NCBI GenBank assembly: GCA_043758775.1
Contig: JAYVMU010000030.1
Location: forward strand, 1-24,366
Direction: 5' to 3'
DNA length: 24,366 bases
DNA from: JACMMS01 sp043758775
GTDB taxonomy: Bacteria; Pseudomonadota; Gammaproteobacteria; Burkholderiales; Methylophilaceae
Under the pieces are notes generated by a model. That model made no database searches, was not told where the DNA came from, and saw only the letters and a program-made list of their open reading frames with translations. Positions 15,854 through 23,947 of the stretch are shown one piece after another; position 1 is the stretch's first letter, and each line of letters opens with the position of its first letter. The position numbers were made by a program, and so were the translations under genes.

Positions 15854-16300
15854 TTAACAATTATGTTTCATTTTTTTAGCCACTTTTTTAATAGTGCCAG
15901 TCGACAGAAAAATCTCACGTAAAAAACATAACAAACCCATAATCAACACTAGCATAGCGGTGATAAACAATAGAGAAACCGTGCGGGATGGATCAAATTT
16001 CAACTCGGAACCAAAAAACAATGCAGCAATCACAATGCAAATTAATAACTCTGATATTGCACTTAAACTAATTGCCCAGTGCACCCAGCGCGAACGACGT
16101 AACAACATCTCCATTTCTATATCTTTATCAAAATGCAGCGCATTCTCGGTCTCACTAAGTGCACGAAAACGATCGACCACCCGCGCTAAGCGAGTTGCCA
16201 TAACGGCCAGCAGGCCGCCAATGCCAGTCAGCAGGAAAACAGGCGCAACTGCCAATTGAATAGCGCTAGCAATGACAGATAGATTGGCGGAAACTTGCAT
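15854..16300 (-). CDS. DUF2721 family membrane protein
   Basis: A 148-residue inner-membrane protein with three hydrophobic segments at about residues 13-35, 75-96 and 107-128. Between the first and second lies the charged cytoplasmic motif RLARVVDRFRAL, followed by a helical stretch ending LLRRSRWVHWAI. This layout is characteristic of the DUF2721 family, which has no established function. It stands alone between uvrB and the rpsF operon, about 46 bases downstream of the uvrB stop on the same strand. Confidence 0.82.
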   Translation of the reverse strand: MQVSANLSVIASAIQLAVAPVFLLTGIGGLLAVMATRLARVVDRFRALSETENALHFDKDIEMEMLLRRSRWVHWAISLSAISELLICIVIAALFFGSELKFDPSRTVSLLFITAMLVLIMGLLCFLREIFLSTGTIKKVAKKMKHNC

Positions 16301-16346
16301 TGATGAATCTCTTTCTATTATTTAAACTAAATAAATAAATTATAAA

Positions 16347-18380
16347 CTACACCAAATCAGGCATCTCAGCGCCATAAAACTTAACTTTAAGCTTTTTAAG
16401 CTGATCTCGGAAATCTGCCGCTTTTTCAAATTCCAAATTTTTCGCACTATCGTGCATGGCTTTTTCTAACCGTTTAATTTCTTTGATGATTTGTTTTTCA
16501 CTTAACGCCTCATAACTGGCGGTATCTTGTGCAGCTTTGCGCTCACGCTTGGCGTCATCGATATCGTACACACCATCAATCATGTCTTTGATACGCTTCA
16601 CTATGCCTTTGGGCACGATGCCATTAGCCTCGTTAAATGCAATTTGTTTAGTGCGACGACGCTGCGTTTCATCCATAGCGGCTTGCATACTACGCGTGAT
16701 TTTATTGGCGTAAAAAATCACTTGCCCATTTAAATTACGTGCCGCGCGACCAGATGTTTGAATGAGTGAGCGTTCTGAACGTAAAAAGCCCTCTTTATCT
16801 GCATCTAAAATTGCCACTAAAGAAACTTCAGGAATATCAAGGCCTTCTCGCAGTAAGTTAATACCAACTAGCACATCAAATTCGCCTAAACGCAAATCTC
16901 GGATGATTTCCACACGCTCTACCGTATCAATATCCGAGTGCAGATAGCGTACTTTTACACCATGCTCAGCTAAATAATCGGTCAAATCTTCTGCCATACG
17001 TTTGGTCAGCGTTGTTGCTAACACACGCTCACCAACTACCACTCTTTTTTTAATTTCAGATAACAAATCATCCACTTGCGTATCGGCTGGTTTAACGGTA
17101 ATTTCAGGATCAATTAAGCCGGTTGGACGCGCAATCATTTCTACTACCTGTTGCTGATGTTCTGCTTCGTAAATGGCAGGTGTAGCTGAAATAAACACGC
17201 ACTGGCGCATGATTTTTTCAAACTCTTCGAACTTGAGTGGGCGATTATCCAATGCCGATGGTAAGCGCCAGCCATAATCCACCAGATTTTCTTTACGCGA
17301 CCTATCGCCTTTATACATACCACCTACTTGCGGCACTGTGACATGACTTTCATCAATAATCATCAATGCATCAGCGGGTAAATAATCGATTAGTGTAGGT
17401 GGCGCATCACCTGGACTGCGCCCAGATAAATGCCGGGAATAATTTTCAATACCTTTACAAAAACCAATTTCGTTGAGCATTTCTAAGTCAAATCGCGTAC
17501 GTTGTTCAATGCGCGCGGCCTCCACCAGCTTGCCCGTTTTAATATAAAAATCTACGCGGTCACGTAGCTCGGCTTTGATTTTTTCCATCGCCTTGATTGT
17601 GGTTTCACGTGGTGTAACGTAATGACTAGATGGATATACTGTATAGCGCTGGATTTTGTTGAAAATCTGTCCAGTGAGTGGGTCAAATAGAGTGATTGAT
17701 TCAATCTCGTCATCAAACATGGAGAGTCGTACCGCGGTTTCATTATTTTCTGCAGGAAATACGTCAATCACGTCGCCACGTACTCTAAAGGTGCCACGGC
17801 TAAAATCAAATTCATTACGGTCATATTGCATACCAACGAGACGCTCTATCATCACACGCTGCGCCACTTTTTCACCTACCTGCACATGCAACACCATGTC
17901 ATGATAATCAGTAGGGTCGCCAATACCGTAAATCGCTGATACAGTGGCGACAATGATACTATCTTCACGCTCTAACAGCGCTTTAGTAGCAGAAAGCCGC
18001 ATCTGCTCGATATGCTCGTTAATACTAGAATCTTTTTCAATGAACAGATCACGGGATGGCACATAAGCTTCAGGCTGGTAATAATCGTAGTAACTGACGA
18101 AGTATTCCACCGAATTATTCGGAAAAAACTCACGAAACTCACTGTATAGCTGTGCCGCCAATGTTTTATTCGGTGCCATAACAATGGCTGGGCGACCAAT
18201 ACGCGCAATGACGTTAGCCATAGTATAAGTTTTGCCAGAACCAGTAACACCTAGCAGAGTTTGAAATTTTAAGCCGTCATTAATGCCCTGCGTAAGCTTT
18301 TCAATCGCTTGTGGCTGATCGCCAGCTGGCGGAAAAGGCTGAAAAAGCTCATATTTACTATTAGGATATTTAACAATCAC
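16347..18380 (-). CDS. uvrB: Excinuclease ABC subunit UvrB
   Basis: Damage-verification helicase-like subunit of nucleotide excision repair. The 677-residue protein has Walker A GVTGSGKT at 44-51, the beta-hairpin segment YFVSYYDYYQPEAYVP that inserts between DNA strands, the DEAD-like box MIIDESHV, and helicase motif VI in QTSGRAARN. A C-terminal UVR motif (LEFEKAADFRDQL) contacts UvrC. The start codon is GTG at 18380 with only a weak ribosome-binding site. No convincing CTGT-N8-ACAG LexA box is visible upstream, so SOS control is not supported by this sequence. Confidence 0.97.
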   Translation of the reverse strand: MIVKYPNSKYELFQPFPPAGDQPQAIEKLTQGINDGLKFQTLLGVTGSGKTYTMANVIARIGRPAIVMAPNKTLAAQLYSEFREFFPNNSVEYFVSYYDYYQPEAYVPSRDLFIEKDSSINEHIEQMRLSATKALLEREDSIIVATVSAIYGIGDPTDYHDMVLHVQVGEKVAQRVMIERLVGMQYDRNEFDFSRGTFRVRGDVIDVFPAENNETAVRLSMFDDEIESITLFDPLTGQIFNKIQRYTVYPSSHYVTPRETTIKAMEKIKAELRDRVDFYIKTGKLVEAARIEQRTRFDLEMLNEIGFCKGIENYSRHLSGRSPGDAPPTLIDYLPADALMIIDESHVTVPQVGGMYKGDRSRKENLVDYGWRLPSALDNRPLKFEEFEKIMRQCVFISATPAIYEAEHQQQVVEMIARPTGLIDPEITVKPADTQVDDLLSEIKKRVVVGERVLATTLTKRMAEDLTDYLAEHGVKVRYLHSDIDTVERVEIIRDLRLGEFDVLVGINLLREGLDIPEVSLVAILDADKEGFLRSERSLIQTSGRAARNLNGQVIFYANKITRSMQAAMDETQRRRTKQIAFNEANGIVPKGIVKRIKDMIDGVYDIDDAKRERKAAQDTASYEALSEKQIIKEIKRLEKAMHDSAKNLEFEKAADFRDQLKKLKVKFYGAEMPDLV

Positions 18381-18611
18381 AGTTTTAACTTATTGACAGA
18401 ATAGCTTTTAATTTTATCAGTAAGTATCAGAAATCAGTATGATTTAATGTACAGCTCATTATCATTTAATATTAGTTAGCGCTAGAACTTTGTTTCATAA
18501 TTTAAGTCATTAAAGCAAGCCTTTTTATTAGGCAAGACTCATAATAAAACTTAGCTTCTATATTGTTTATACATCAATATGAAAAAGCTCAATTACTTGG
18601 GGGATCTCAGC

Positions 18612-19637
18612 ATGCGCTATATAGCAGTTTTTGTTACCTCGTTCAGTATTTTTTTAGTTTTTATGGGCTCGGCAAATGCTTTCGATAGAGCAAAGCTATT
18701 CGAAGCCTACACTTCTGTCGTAATGGTACGTGGCTACAATACAAATGGTGGCTTAGCTTACGGCTCAGGTGTCGTCGTTGCTAGTAACAAAGTAATTACC
18801 AATTGTCATGTATTACGTACAACCAAAGAACCGTGGATTTCTCGCGGTGAAGATAGTTACGCAATTACAACTGTGCAAGCAGACAGGTGGCATGATTTGT
18901 GTTTAGTCACTACTGACCAATTGCCGTTTAAGCCTGCTGTTTTAGGTAAAAGTACTGACCTTAAACGCGGGCAGGAAGTTGTATCCATAGGCAATTCAAA
19001 TGGCACACCAGCGCCATTAGTTACGTCTGGTAGCGTAAAGAGCTTATACGATGTAGATGCAGGTAAAATTATTCGCACATCTGCCAAATTTGAGATGGGC
19101 GCTAGTGGGAGCGGTCTATTTGACATGGACGGGCATTTAGTAGGCATCAATACTTTTAAAACCGCTGGTAGAAACTCAGCTTTTTTCTTTTCTTTGCCTA
19201 TTGAATGGCTAAGTATTCTAGAAAAGCAGCCAATTGAGACCAAGTTACCTATTGAAGGCAAAGCATTATGGGAAGAAGATGAAGATAAGAAGCCATTCTA
19301 CATGCAAGCTGCTGTACCTGAAGCACGTGAAGACTGGGCAAAATTGGCTGAAGTTGCATCAAAATGGACAGCCGCAGAACCCAAAAGCCCAGATGCTTGG
19401 TTTGAACTTGGCATAGCAGCAGAAAATAACAACAAAGTAGCCGAAGCAGAAGCTGCTTATCACCATGCAGTAGATTTAGACACAAATTATGCAGATGCTT
19501 TTGTGCGAATGGGTGTAATTGCCAAAGAGAAAGGTGATACCGCAGAAATGCATCGTATTAACTTAAAGCTATCCCAAATTGACCCAGATATTGCTGCACA
19601 ATATAGTGACTTAGTGGGCTGTGGGGCGCAATGCTAA
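18612..19637 (+). CDS. Secreted trypsin-like serine protease with C-terminal TPR repeats
   Basis: The ATG at 18612 is preferred to 18579 because GGGGGA lies 8-9 bases upstream and a signal peptide starts at once (MRYIAVFVTSFSIFLVFMGS-ANA, cleavage near residue 23). The 341-residue product then has an S1/HtrA-like protease domain with the triad His66 (ITNCHV), Asp95 (HDLCLV) and Ser165 (GASGSGLF). After about residue 235 come two TPR-like units (DAWFELGIAAENNNKVAEAE and DAFVRMGVIAKEKGDTAEM) instead of a PDZ domain. A periplasmic role is inferred, perhaps protein quality control; the substrate is unknown. The C-terminus GCGAQC has two cysteines. It is divergent from uvrB. Confidence 0.85.
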   Translation: MRYIAVFVTSFSIFLVFMGSANAFDRAKLFEAYTSVVMVRGYNTNGGLAYGSGVVVASNKVITNCHVLRTTKEPWISRGEDSYAITTVQADRWHDLCLVTTDQLPFKPAVLGKSTDLKRGQEVVSIGNSNGTPAPLVTSGSVKSLYDVDAGKIIRTSAKFEMGASGSGLFDMDGHLVGINTFKTAGRNSAFFFSLPIEWLSILEKQPIETKLPIEGKALWEEDEDKKPFYMQAAVPEAREDWAKLAEVASKWTAAEPKSPDAWFELGIAAENNNKVAEAEAAYHHAVDLDTNYADAFVRMGVIAKEKGDTAEMHRINLKLSQIDPDIAAQYSDLVGCGAQC

Positions 19638-19730
19638 ATCTAATTAAGGTTAAATTACTCTAAACTTTAAATATGCCTTGCTATTGGCTTTGTGCGTTAA
19701 CTGGGTATCCATAGTCATGATTAGTTATAT

Positions 19731-19759
19731 TTGTGTAGTCACATTTTTTTGCGTAAAAT
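19731..19759 (+). promoter_or_regulatory. Probable sigma-70 promoter of the aspartate aminotransferase gene
   Basis: TTGTGT (19731-19736) and TAAAAT (19754-19759) are separated by 17 bp. The -10 ends 40 bases before the TTG start codon. Confidence 0.5.
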
Positions 19760-19799
19760 CACGACTTTACGAAATTAACTTAACATTTTAGGAAGCAAA

Positions 19800-21002
19800 T
19801 TGGCACAATTTGAATTATCGCAGCGCGTTCTTGCAATTAAAGAATCCCCTACTCTCGCTATTACCGCCAAAGCAGGGAAATACAAAGCAGAGGGTCGCGA
19901 TATTATTGCACTAGCCGCCGGTGAGCCAGATTTTGATACACCACAACACATTAAAGATGCGGCAAAACAAGCCATTGATAATGGCTTCACTAAATACACA
20001 CCAGTTGCCGGTATTCCTAGCCTTAAAAAGGCCATCGTCAATAAATTCAAAAATGAAAACGGTTTTACTTACGCCTTAAACGAAGTGATTGTTGGCGTAG
20101 GCGGCAAACAAACTATATTCAACCTGTGTCTCGCCGTATTAAATAAAGATGATGAGGTGGTTATTCCTGCGCCTTATTGGGTTTCTTACGCAGATATTGC
20201 TTTAGTAGCAGATGCTAAGCCGGTGATTATTCAATGTGGAATTGAGCAAGGCTTCAAACTATTGCCAGCGCAATTAGATGCAGCGATTACGCCGAAAACC
20301 AAATTGTTTATGATTAATTCGCCGTCTAACCCAACAGGTAGCGTATATAGTTTGGCAGAGTTGCAAGCACTAGGCGAAGTATTATTACGTCATCCACATG
20401 TATTAATTGCAACGGATGATATGTACGAACATGTGAATCTAACTGGTGACAAGTTTTACAATATTCTTAATGCCACACCTGCGCTGAAAGAACGTTGCAT
20501 TGTGCTTAACGGCGTTTCTAAAGCGTACTCGATGACGGGCTGGCGTATCGGCTATGCTGCAGGCCCCGCCTACATTATTAAGGCGATGGAAATTTTACAA
20601 AGCCAGTCAACCAGCAATGCAACCTCCATTTCGCAAGTGGCCGCTCAAGCCGCATTGGAAGGCTCACAGGATTGCATCAAGCCGATGGTAACGGCGTTTA
20701 AAGAACGTCACGCTTATGTAGTTGGCCGCTTCAACAGCATGGTCGGGCTAAAAACTTTAAGCGCTGGCGGCGCTTTTTATGTGTTCACCGATGCACGTAC
20801 CGCCATTGCCAATTTGCACAAAGCCGGCAAAATTAACGTAGCTACAGACATGGCATTTGCCGATTATCTATTAGAAAAATTTGATGTTGCGGTAGTACCT
20901 GGCTCTGCATTTGGTGCAGAAGGCTATTTCCGCATTTCATTTGCGACTTCGATGGACAACCTGCGCAAAGCCCTAGACCGTATTGAAAAAGCACTTTCCT
21001 AA
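19800..21002 (+). CDS. aspC: Class I aspartate aminotransferase
   Basis: PLP-dependent transfer of the amino group between aspartate and 2-oxoglutarate. The start is a TTG at 19800, supported by AGGAAG 4 bases upstream and by the conserved N-terminus MAQFELSQRVLAIKESPT. The 400-residue protein has ALAAGEPDFDTP at 37-48, the SPSNPTG motif at 174-180 and the PLP lysine Lys241 in NGVSKAYSMTGWRIG. The C-terminal RISFATS carries the arginine that binds the substrate carboxylate. The sequence fits the subgroup I-gamma aspartate/prephenate aminotransferases, so some arogenate-forming activity is possible. It is monocistronic and converges on the AsmA gene. Confidence 0.92.
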   Translation: MAQFELSQRVLAIKESPTLAITAKAGKYKAEGRDIIALAAGEPDFDTPQHIKDAAKQAIDNGFTKYTPVAGIPSLKKAIVNKFKNENGFTYALNEVIVGVGGKQTIFNLCLAVLNKDDEVVIPAPYWVSYADIALVADAKPVIIQCGIEQGFKLLPAQLDAAITPKTKLFMINSPSNPTGSVYSLAELQALGEVLLRHPHVLIATDDMYEHVNLTGDKFYNILNATPALKERCIVLNGVSKAYSMTGWRIGYAAGPAYIIKAMEILQSQSTSNATSISQVAAQAALEGSQDCIKPMVTAFKERHAYVVGRFNSMVGLKTLSAGGAFYVFTDARTAIANLHKAGKINVATDMAFADYLLEKFDVAVVPGSAFGAEGYFRISFATSMDNLRKALDRIEKALS

Positions 21003-21028
21003 GCCTCTAACCGATTAGCGCCATCAAA

Positions 21029-21061
21029 TTTAGCAAGTATCCCTAAAGATTACTTGCTAAA
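21029..21061. terminator. Inverted repeat between convergent genes (probable bidirectional terminator)
   Basis: TTTAGCAAGTA (21029-21039) and TACTTGCTAAA (21051-21061) are perfect 11-bp complements around an 11-nt loop. It lies between the aspartate aminotransferase stop and the AsmA gene, and one arm contains the AsmA stop codon and last codons. T-runs are short on both sides, so efficiency is uncertain. Confidence 0.5.
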
Positions 21062-22408
21062 CATACCTTTAAATTTACTCAAGGCATTACCCGCTTTAAC
21101 ACCCAACCCTGTACCAACACCGGGCAATATAGCCGTACCAATTGCAGCACCAGCTAGCGCGGCTTTAGTTGGAAACACTGATGGATTATTAAGTGTGCCA
21201 GAAACATTCATTGGCATCTCAATCAAACTAACACCTTGCTTTAATGAGACGATTATCGTGCCGCTTAATGATTTATTCGGGCTAATCGTCACATCACCTT
21301 TAGCAGCAATTAAGCCAGAGCGAATATTTAACTGTTCAAATTGATATTGCTTACCCGCTACATGCAAATCACCAGATAAGGTATCAAACACGGTTTCACC
21401 ACCACTACTGTTTTGTTTAAGTAACAGTGACGCGGCTTTAACCAAATCAACCCCATACAGCACGCCATTTTTCACTTTGAATGGAATATGAGCTTGAATC
21501 TTGTCGCCTAAATCAGCCGCAGATTTTGTATTACTGCTAAATTGTCCGTCCGCAAAAAGTCGTCCACTGACTCTAGTAGTTTTGCTGGCCAAACTAGCGG
21601 GTTCACGCACTGACATATTATCCACTTTAAATTTCCCTGATAATTGCCAGTTTTTCTGCCATTTAAGTGAGGCGGATCCAGTCAACTTGCCCTCATATAA
21701 CGCAATATCCATATTGCTAATATTGAGCATGCTACCTTTTATCGCCACATCCATATCGGCTTGATTAATCAGCAAAGGCAATCCAACAGGTAGCGTCCAA
21801 TTTTTAGCCATTAAATGTCCAGTTAGATTTAAGCTATCTTTATTATTTTCATTCACTTTAGGCTTGAGCTCAAGTCTTAGCTTACCATCAACGGTTTCCA
21901 GTTCAGCCTGCTCTACTATATTGTGTTCGGCAAACTCCACTTTGATATTGATGTTATTTATTTTAATGCCTGGCCAATCCAACTTAGCGTCTTCAATCAC
22001 CACCTTTTCTAAATTAATACTATTAGTAGTATTAATCTCAGTCGGTTCAGCCGACTTATCCGTTAACTTAGCAACCAAACCCATAGCTGATTTTCTCACC
22101 ACAGGCTGGTCTATTTTTACTGTAATTAGCTTATTGTGCGAGAATAACGAACTCAATGTTGGAATTACCACCAAGCGACTAGCTTTCAAATCGCTATCCT
22201 TACCCACACTAATATCTTCTAAGACCAAATGCGGCGATGGCAAAAATCCCAATTTTAAACCACCTATAGCCACGGGCACACCCAATTTTTCCGAAGCAAT
22301 TAATTCTGCTTGTTTAAGATAAGCCTGCGTGGGAATTAAAAATGGCAAAACAATTAATGCCAACAGTACAAGAATTAAAGATATTAAAAAATATTTCGAT
22401 TTGTTCAC
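21050..22408 (-). CDS. AsmA-family protein
   Basis: Inner-membrane-anchored protein of the AsmA/TamB-like superfamily, members of which act in envelope lipid transport and outer-membrane homeostasis. The 452-residue sequence has one N-terminal membrane helix (about residues 6-26), then a long beta-rich periplasmic region. That region opens with an AsmA-typical segment (VAIGGLKLGFLPSPHLVLED) and shows repeated alternating strands such as FDTLSGDLHVAGKQY and GLIAAKGDVTISP. It ends in a Gly/Ala-rich stretch (LAGAAIGTAILPGVGTGLG) that could be a short amphipathic or membrane-associated helix. It is shorter than E. coli AsmA (about 617 residues). No partner gene is adjacent. Confidence 0.75.
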   Translation of the reverse strand: MNKSKYFLISLILVLLALIVLPFLIPTQAYLKQAELIASEKLGVPVAIGGLKLGFLPSPHLVLEDISVGKDSDLKASRLVVIPTLSSLFSHNKLITVKIDQPVVRKSAMGLVAKLTDKSAEPTEINTTNSINLEKVVIEDAKLDWPGIKINNINIKVEFAEHNIVEQAELETVDGKLRLELKPKVNENNKDSLNLTGHLMAKNWTLPVGLPLLINQADMDVAIKGSMLNISNMDIALYEGKLTGSASLKWQKNWQLSGKFKVDNMSVREPASLASKTTRVSGRLFADGQFSSNTKSAADLGDKIQAHIPFKVKNGVLYGVDLVKAASLLLKQNSSGGETVFDTLSGDLHVAGKQYQFEQLNIRSGLIAAKGDVTISPNKSLSGTIIVSLKQGVSLIEMPMNVSGTLNNPSVFPTKAALAGAAIGTAILPGVGTGLGVKAGNALSKFKGMFSK

Positions 22409-22438
22409 AAATTAACCTTAAAATTACCTGCGTAGTGA

Positions 22439-22467
22439 TTGACCTAATAGCGCTTACCCAGTATTAT
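22439..22467 (+). promoter_or_regulatory. Sigma-70 promoter of tRNA-Asn
   Basis: TTGACC (22439-22444) and TATTAT (22462-22467) are spaced by exactly 17 bp. The -10 ends 15 bases before the tRNA 5' end. Confidence 0.7.
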
Positions 22468-22482
22468 GGCGCCTTCACCGAT

Positions 22483-22558
22483 TCCTCGATAGCTCAGTCG
22501 GTAGAGCAACGGACTGTTAATCCGTGTGTCCCTGGTTCGAGCCCAGGTCGAGGAGCCA
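22483..22558 (+). tRNA. tRNA-Asn(GUU)
   Basis: A 76-nt cloverleaf: acceptor TCCTCGA pairs with TCGAGGA, followed by discriminator G and an encoded CCA. The D-arm is AGCTCAGTCGGTAGAGC and the anticodon stem CGGAC encloses CTGTTAA, giving anticodon GTT. The T-arm GGTTCGAGCCC is normal. Its 3' end abuts the right-hand accessory region, as expected for an integration target. Confidence 0.97.
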
Positions 22559-22569
22559 AATAAAACAAG

Positions 22570-22600
22570 CACTTAGCGCACTTTCGGCTAGGTGATTTTT
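22570..22600 (+). terminator. Rho-independent terminator after tRNA-Asn
   Basis: CACTTAGC (22570-22577) and GCTAGGTG (22587-22594) form an 8-bp stem with one G-U pair and a 9-nt loop, followed by ATTTTT. It begins 12 bases after the tRNA CCA end. Confidence 0.65.
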
Positions 22601-22615
22601 GCTTTCTAAAATCCA

Positions 22616-22674
22616 TGTAGGCACAGTGTAGGCAAATTCGGGAAATACTCGACCATGTAGGCAGCGTGTAGGCA
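22616..22674. repeat. Four direct copies of TGTAGGCA beyond tRNA-Asn (candidate integrase arm sites)
   Basis: TGTAGGCA occurs at 22616-22623, 22627-22634, 22656-22663 and 22667-22674. These are two pairs with an 11-bp period; the pairs start 40 bp apart, and the first copy of each pair shares an extended context (CCATGTAGGCA). They lie 58-116 bp past the tRNA 3' end. This is the usual layout of arm-type binding sites of tyrosine integrases. No integrase gene is in view, so the role is inferred. Confidence 0.55.
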
Positions 22675-22679
22675 ATCGG

Positions 22680-23012
22680 TCAATATTGCCACTTGCTAGT
22701 TTCGTAACGGTTACACAATGCCAGTCTTACGCCAGCACGTCAGCTTATCTTGCATTCGCTAGCGGGGGTTGGGATATTCTGCTTACGCCGAACGGCGTAC
22801 CCTGTTTGAAGTTCGCCAATGACGGGCTTTGATGGTCAGCCAAAAACCGGAACGGTTCCGGTTCCGCCTTTGCCGCCATCATTGATTTAATGGTGCAGTC
22901 GCTGCGCTATTAATTGGCCGCTTATTGGTCGATAAGGTGGTAGCTACTACCATGTTATCTTGACGATGATGAAGTGTCTTTATTTGTCGTCAAAGGTGAA
23001 CCGGGTTCACCC
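22680..23012. other. Noncoding stretch with a cluster of short perfect palindromes
   Basis: No convincing gene is seen between the arm-like repeats and the small ORF at 23013. The stretch holds several near-contiguous inverted repeats. These are TACGCCG/CGGCGTA (22784-22799, 2-nt centre), AACCGGAAC/GTTCCGGTT (22845-22863, 1-nt centre), TGGTAG/CTACCA (22938-22952, 3-nt loop) and GGTGAACC/GGTTCACC (22995-23011, 1-nt centre). Such short-centre palindromes suit dimeric protein-binding sites better than RNA terminators. Confidence 0.5.
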
Positions 23013-23213
23013 TTATTTGGTCGATGCTGCGTACTTCACTGCGCACCTGAGACGATAACCACCACCAAGCACGCTAGGATTGCGCTGGCTGCGTTTAATG
23101 GCTATCGGATAGGCTACCCCTAACAAATTAGTTAGTTTGTTCACCATAGCACGCTGTAGCCGTTCACCATGACAGGCAAAGCCACGCCAGCCATAGGTTA
23201 GCGTGTTCACCAT
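23013..23213 (-). CDS. Doubtful small ORF with internal repetition
   Basis: A 66-codon ORF with no visible Shine-Dalgarno. Its translation contains two related segments starting MVNTLT and MVNKLTN, each beginning at a copy of the DNA repeat GTTCACCAT seen in reverse. The product is basic and not recognisable. It could equally be noncoding repeat DNA that happens to stay open, which its repeat-driven start codons suggest. Confidence 0.22.
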   Translation of the reverse strand: MVNTLTYGWRGFACHGERLQRAMVNKLTNLLGVAYPIAIKRSQRNPSVLGGGYRLRCAVKYAASTK

Positions 23214-23224
23214 GAGCGCGGTAA

Positions 23225-23446
23225 TTATCCGCCCCCCTTGATACGATTAAATGCCCTGACCTTGGCTTGAAACTCTTGCCGTACCTGTTCAATCTCTGCC
23301 TTGGCTCGGTCAAGTGATTTTTGCCGATTCTCTGAAACAATAGCCTTGCCTGCCTCGGTCTTTGCGCCGGTGGAATGTTCCCACGGCTTCCATGAGCGGA
23401 TTAACTCGGCCTGTCGTTGTCTTGCTTCGGGTGTCCAGATTCGCAT
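23225..23446 (-). CDS. Small conserved hypothetical protein of mobile elements
   Basis: A 73-residue protein with an ATG preceded by a good Shine-Dalgarno (AAGGGG, 8 bases upstream). It begins MRIWTPEARQRQAELIRSW and has KPWEHSTGAKTEAGKA, a 'WTPEAR...KPW..STG.KT..GKA' pattern that I associate with short hypothetical proteins found on proteobacterial mobile elements and phages. The rest is a charged coiled-coil-like helix (KAEIEQVRQEFQAKVRAF). It lies downstream of the relaxase gene on the same strand. No function is known. Confidence 0.6.
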   Translation of the reverse strand: MRIWTPEARQRQAELIRSWKPWEHSTGAKTEAGKAIVSENRQKSLDRAKAEIEQVRQEFQAKVRAFNRIKGGG

Positions 23447-23539
23447 AGGTTGCCCCTTAAAAGTTTGTCAGCGGTGAAGATGCGTTCTTACTTCGTGCAT
23501 AACGCCATTCGGATATGTGGAAGTCGTGCGTTACGGCGC

Positions 23540-23947
23540 TCATAGCATCGTCGCCCGCTGATAACTGGCGGTTGCTTGCCGGTGGATAAACTCGCCGGTG
23601 TCGGTATTCCAATAACCTGCGCTCAGGTCGTCGTCTCGTATTCGCTGATAACTGGTTTCTGGTTCGTCGGCTGGCGCCGGTTTCGGGGTCGGTGGTGCCG
23701 GTTTAGAGTGTGCGGAATTTTGGAAGTCTACACAGAGATAGACTTCGCTATTTTTACCCGCGCTGTTTTCGGTGGAAGTCCTGCGTTTTGTTGCGTGGAA
23801 GTCTATAGACTTTGCCGACTTCTCAATCTTGCAAGGCTTCGTCATAATCTCAACGAACGATTTAAGTTTTGCCGGTTTTGATTTTGGCATTGTCAGACCA
23901 GCCGCAAGTATCAACGGTTCGGGGTTCGTCTTTAATAGCTCTATCAT
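23540..23947 (-). CDS. Probable C-terminal part of the MobV-type relaxase, in a shifted frame
   Basis: A 135-codon ORF whose ATG overlaps the upstream relaxase stop (ATGA at 23944-23947). The product starts MIELLKTNPEPLILAAGL, continues with a Lys-rich stretch, and ends in a Pro-rich linker (KPAPPTPKPAPADEPE) and a polar tail. The frame stays open upstream of this ATG and reads GGKYWTLFDMIELL just after a 7-G run at 23970-23976. An eighth G would fuse it to the relaxase. It is therefore best read as the tail of one interrupted gene, although a coupled separate protein is possible. Confidence 0.55.
   Translation of the reverse strand: MIELLKTNPEPLILAAGLTMPKSKPAKLKSFVEIMTKPCKIEKSAKSIDFHATKRRTSTENSAGKNSEVYLCVDFQNSAHSKPAPPTPKPAPADEPETSYQRIRDDDLSAGYWNTDTGEFIHRQATASYQRATML

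Noticed and set aside
18381..18611. LexA box in the uvrB / protease intergenic region
   Set aside because: Searched by eye for CTGT-N8-ACAG and found no acceptable match; SOS control is not claimed.
22616..22674. CRISPR array
   Set aside because: The repeats are only 8 bp and the spacers are 3 and 21 bp, far too short for CRISPR; they fit integrase arm sites better.
23723..23746. Inverted repeat GAAGTCTA/TAGACTTC within the relaxase C-terminal ORF
   Set aside because: It lies inside a reading frame, has an 8-nt loop and no T-run, and has no clear partner sites; probably chance.
23517..23787. Near-identical 16-mers (GTGGAAGTCSTGCGTT) at 23517-23532 and 23772-23787
   Set aside because: Only two copies with one mismatch, one inside a coding frame; too little to call a repeat element or oriT.
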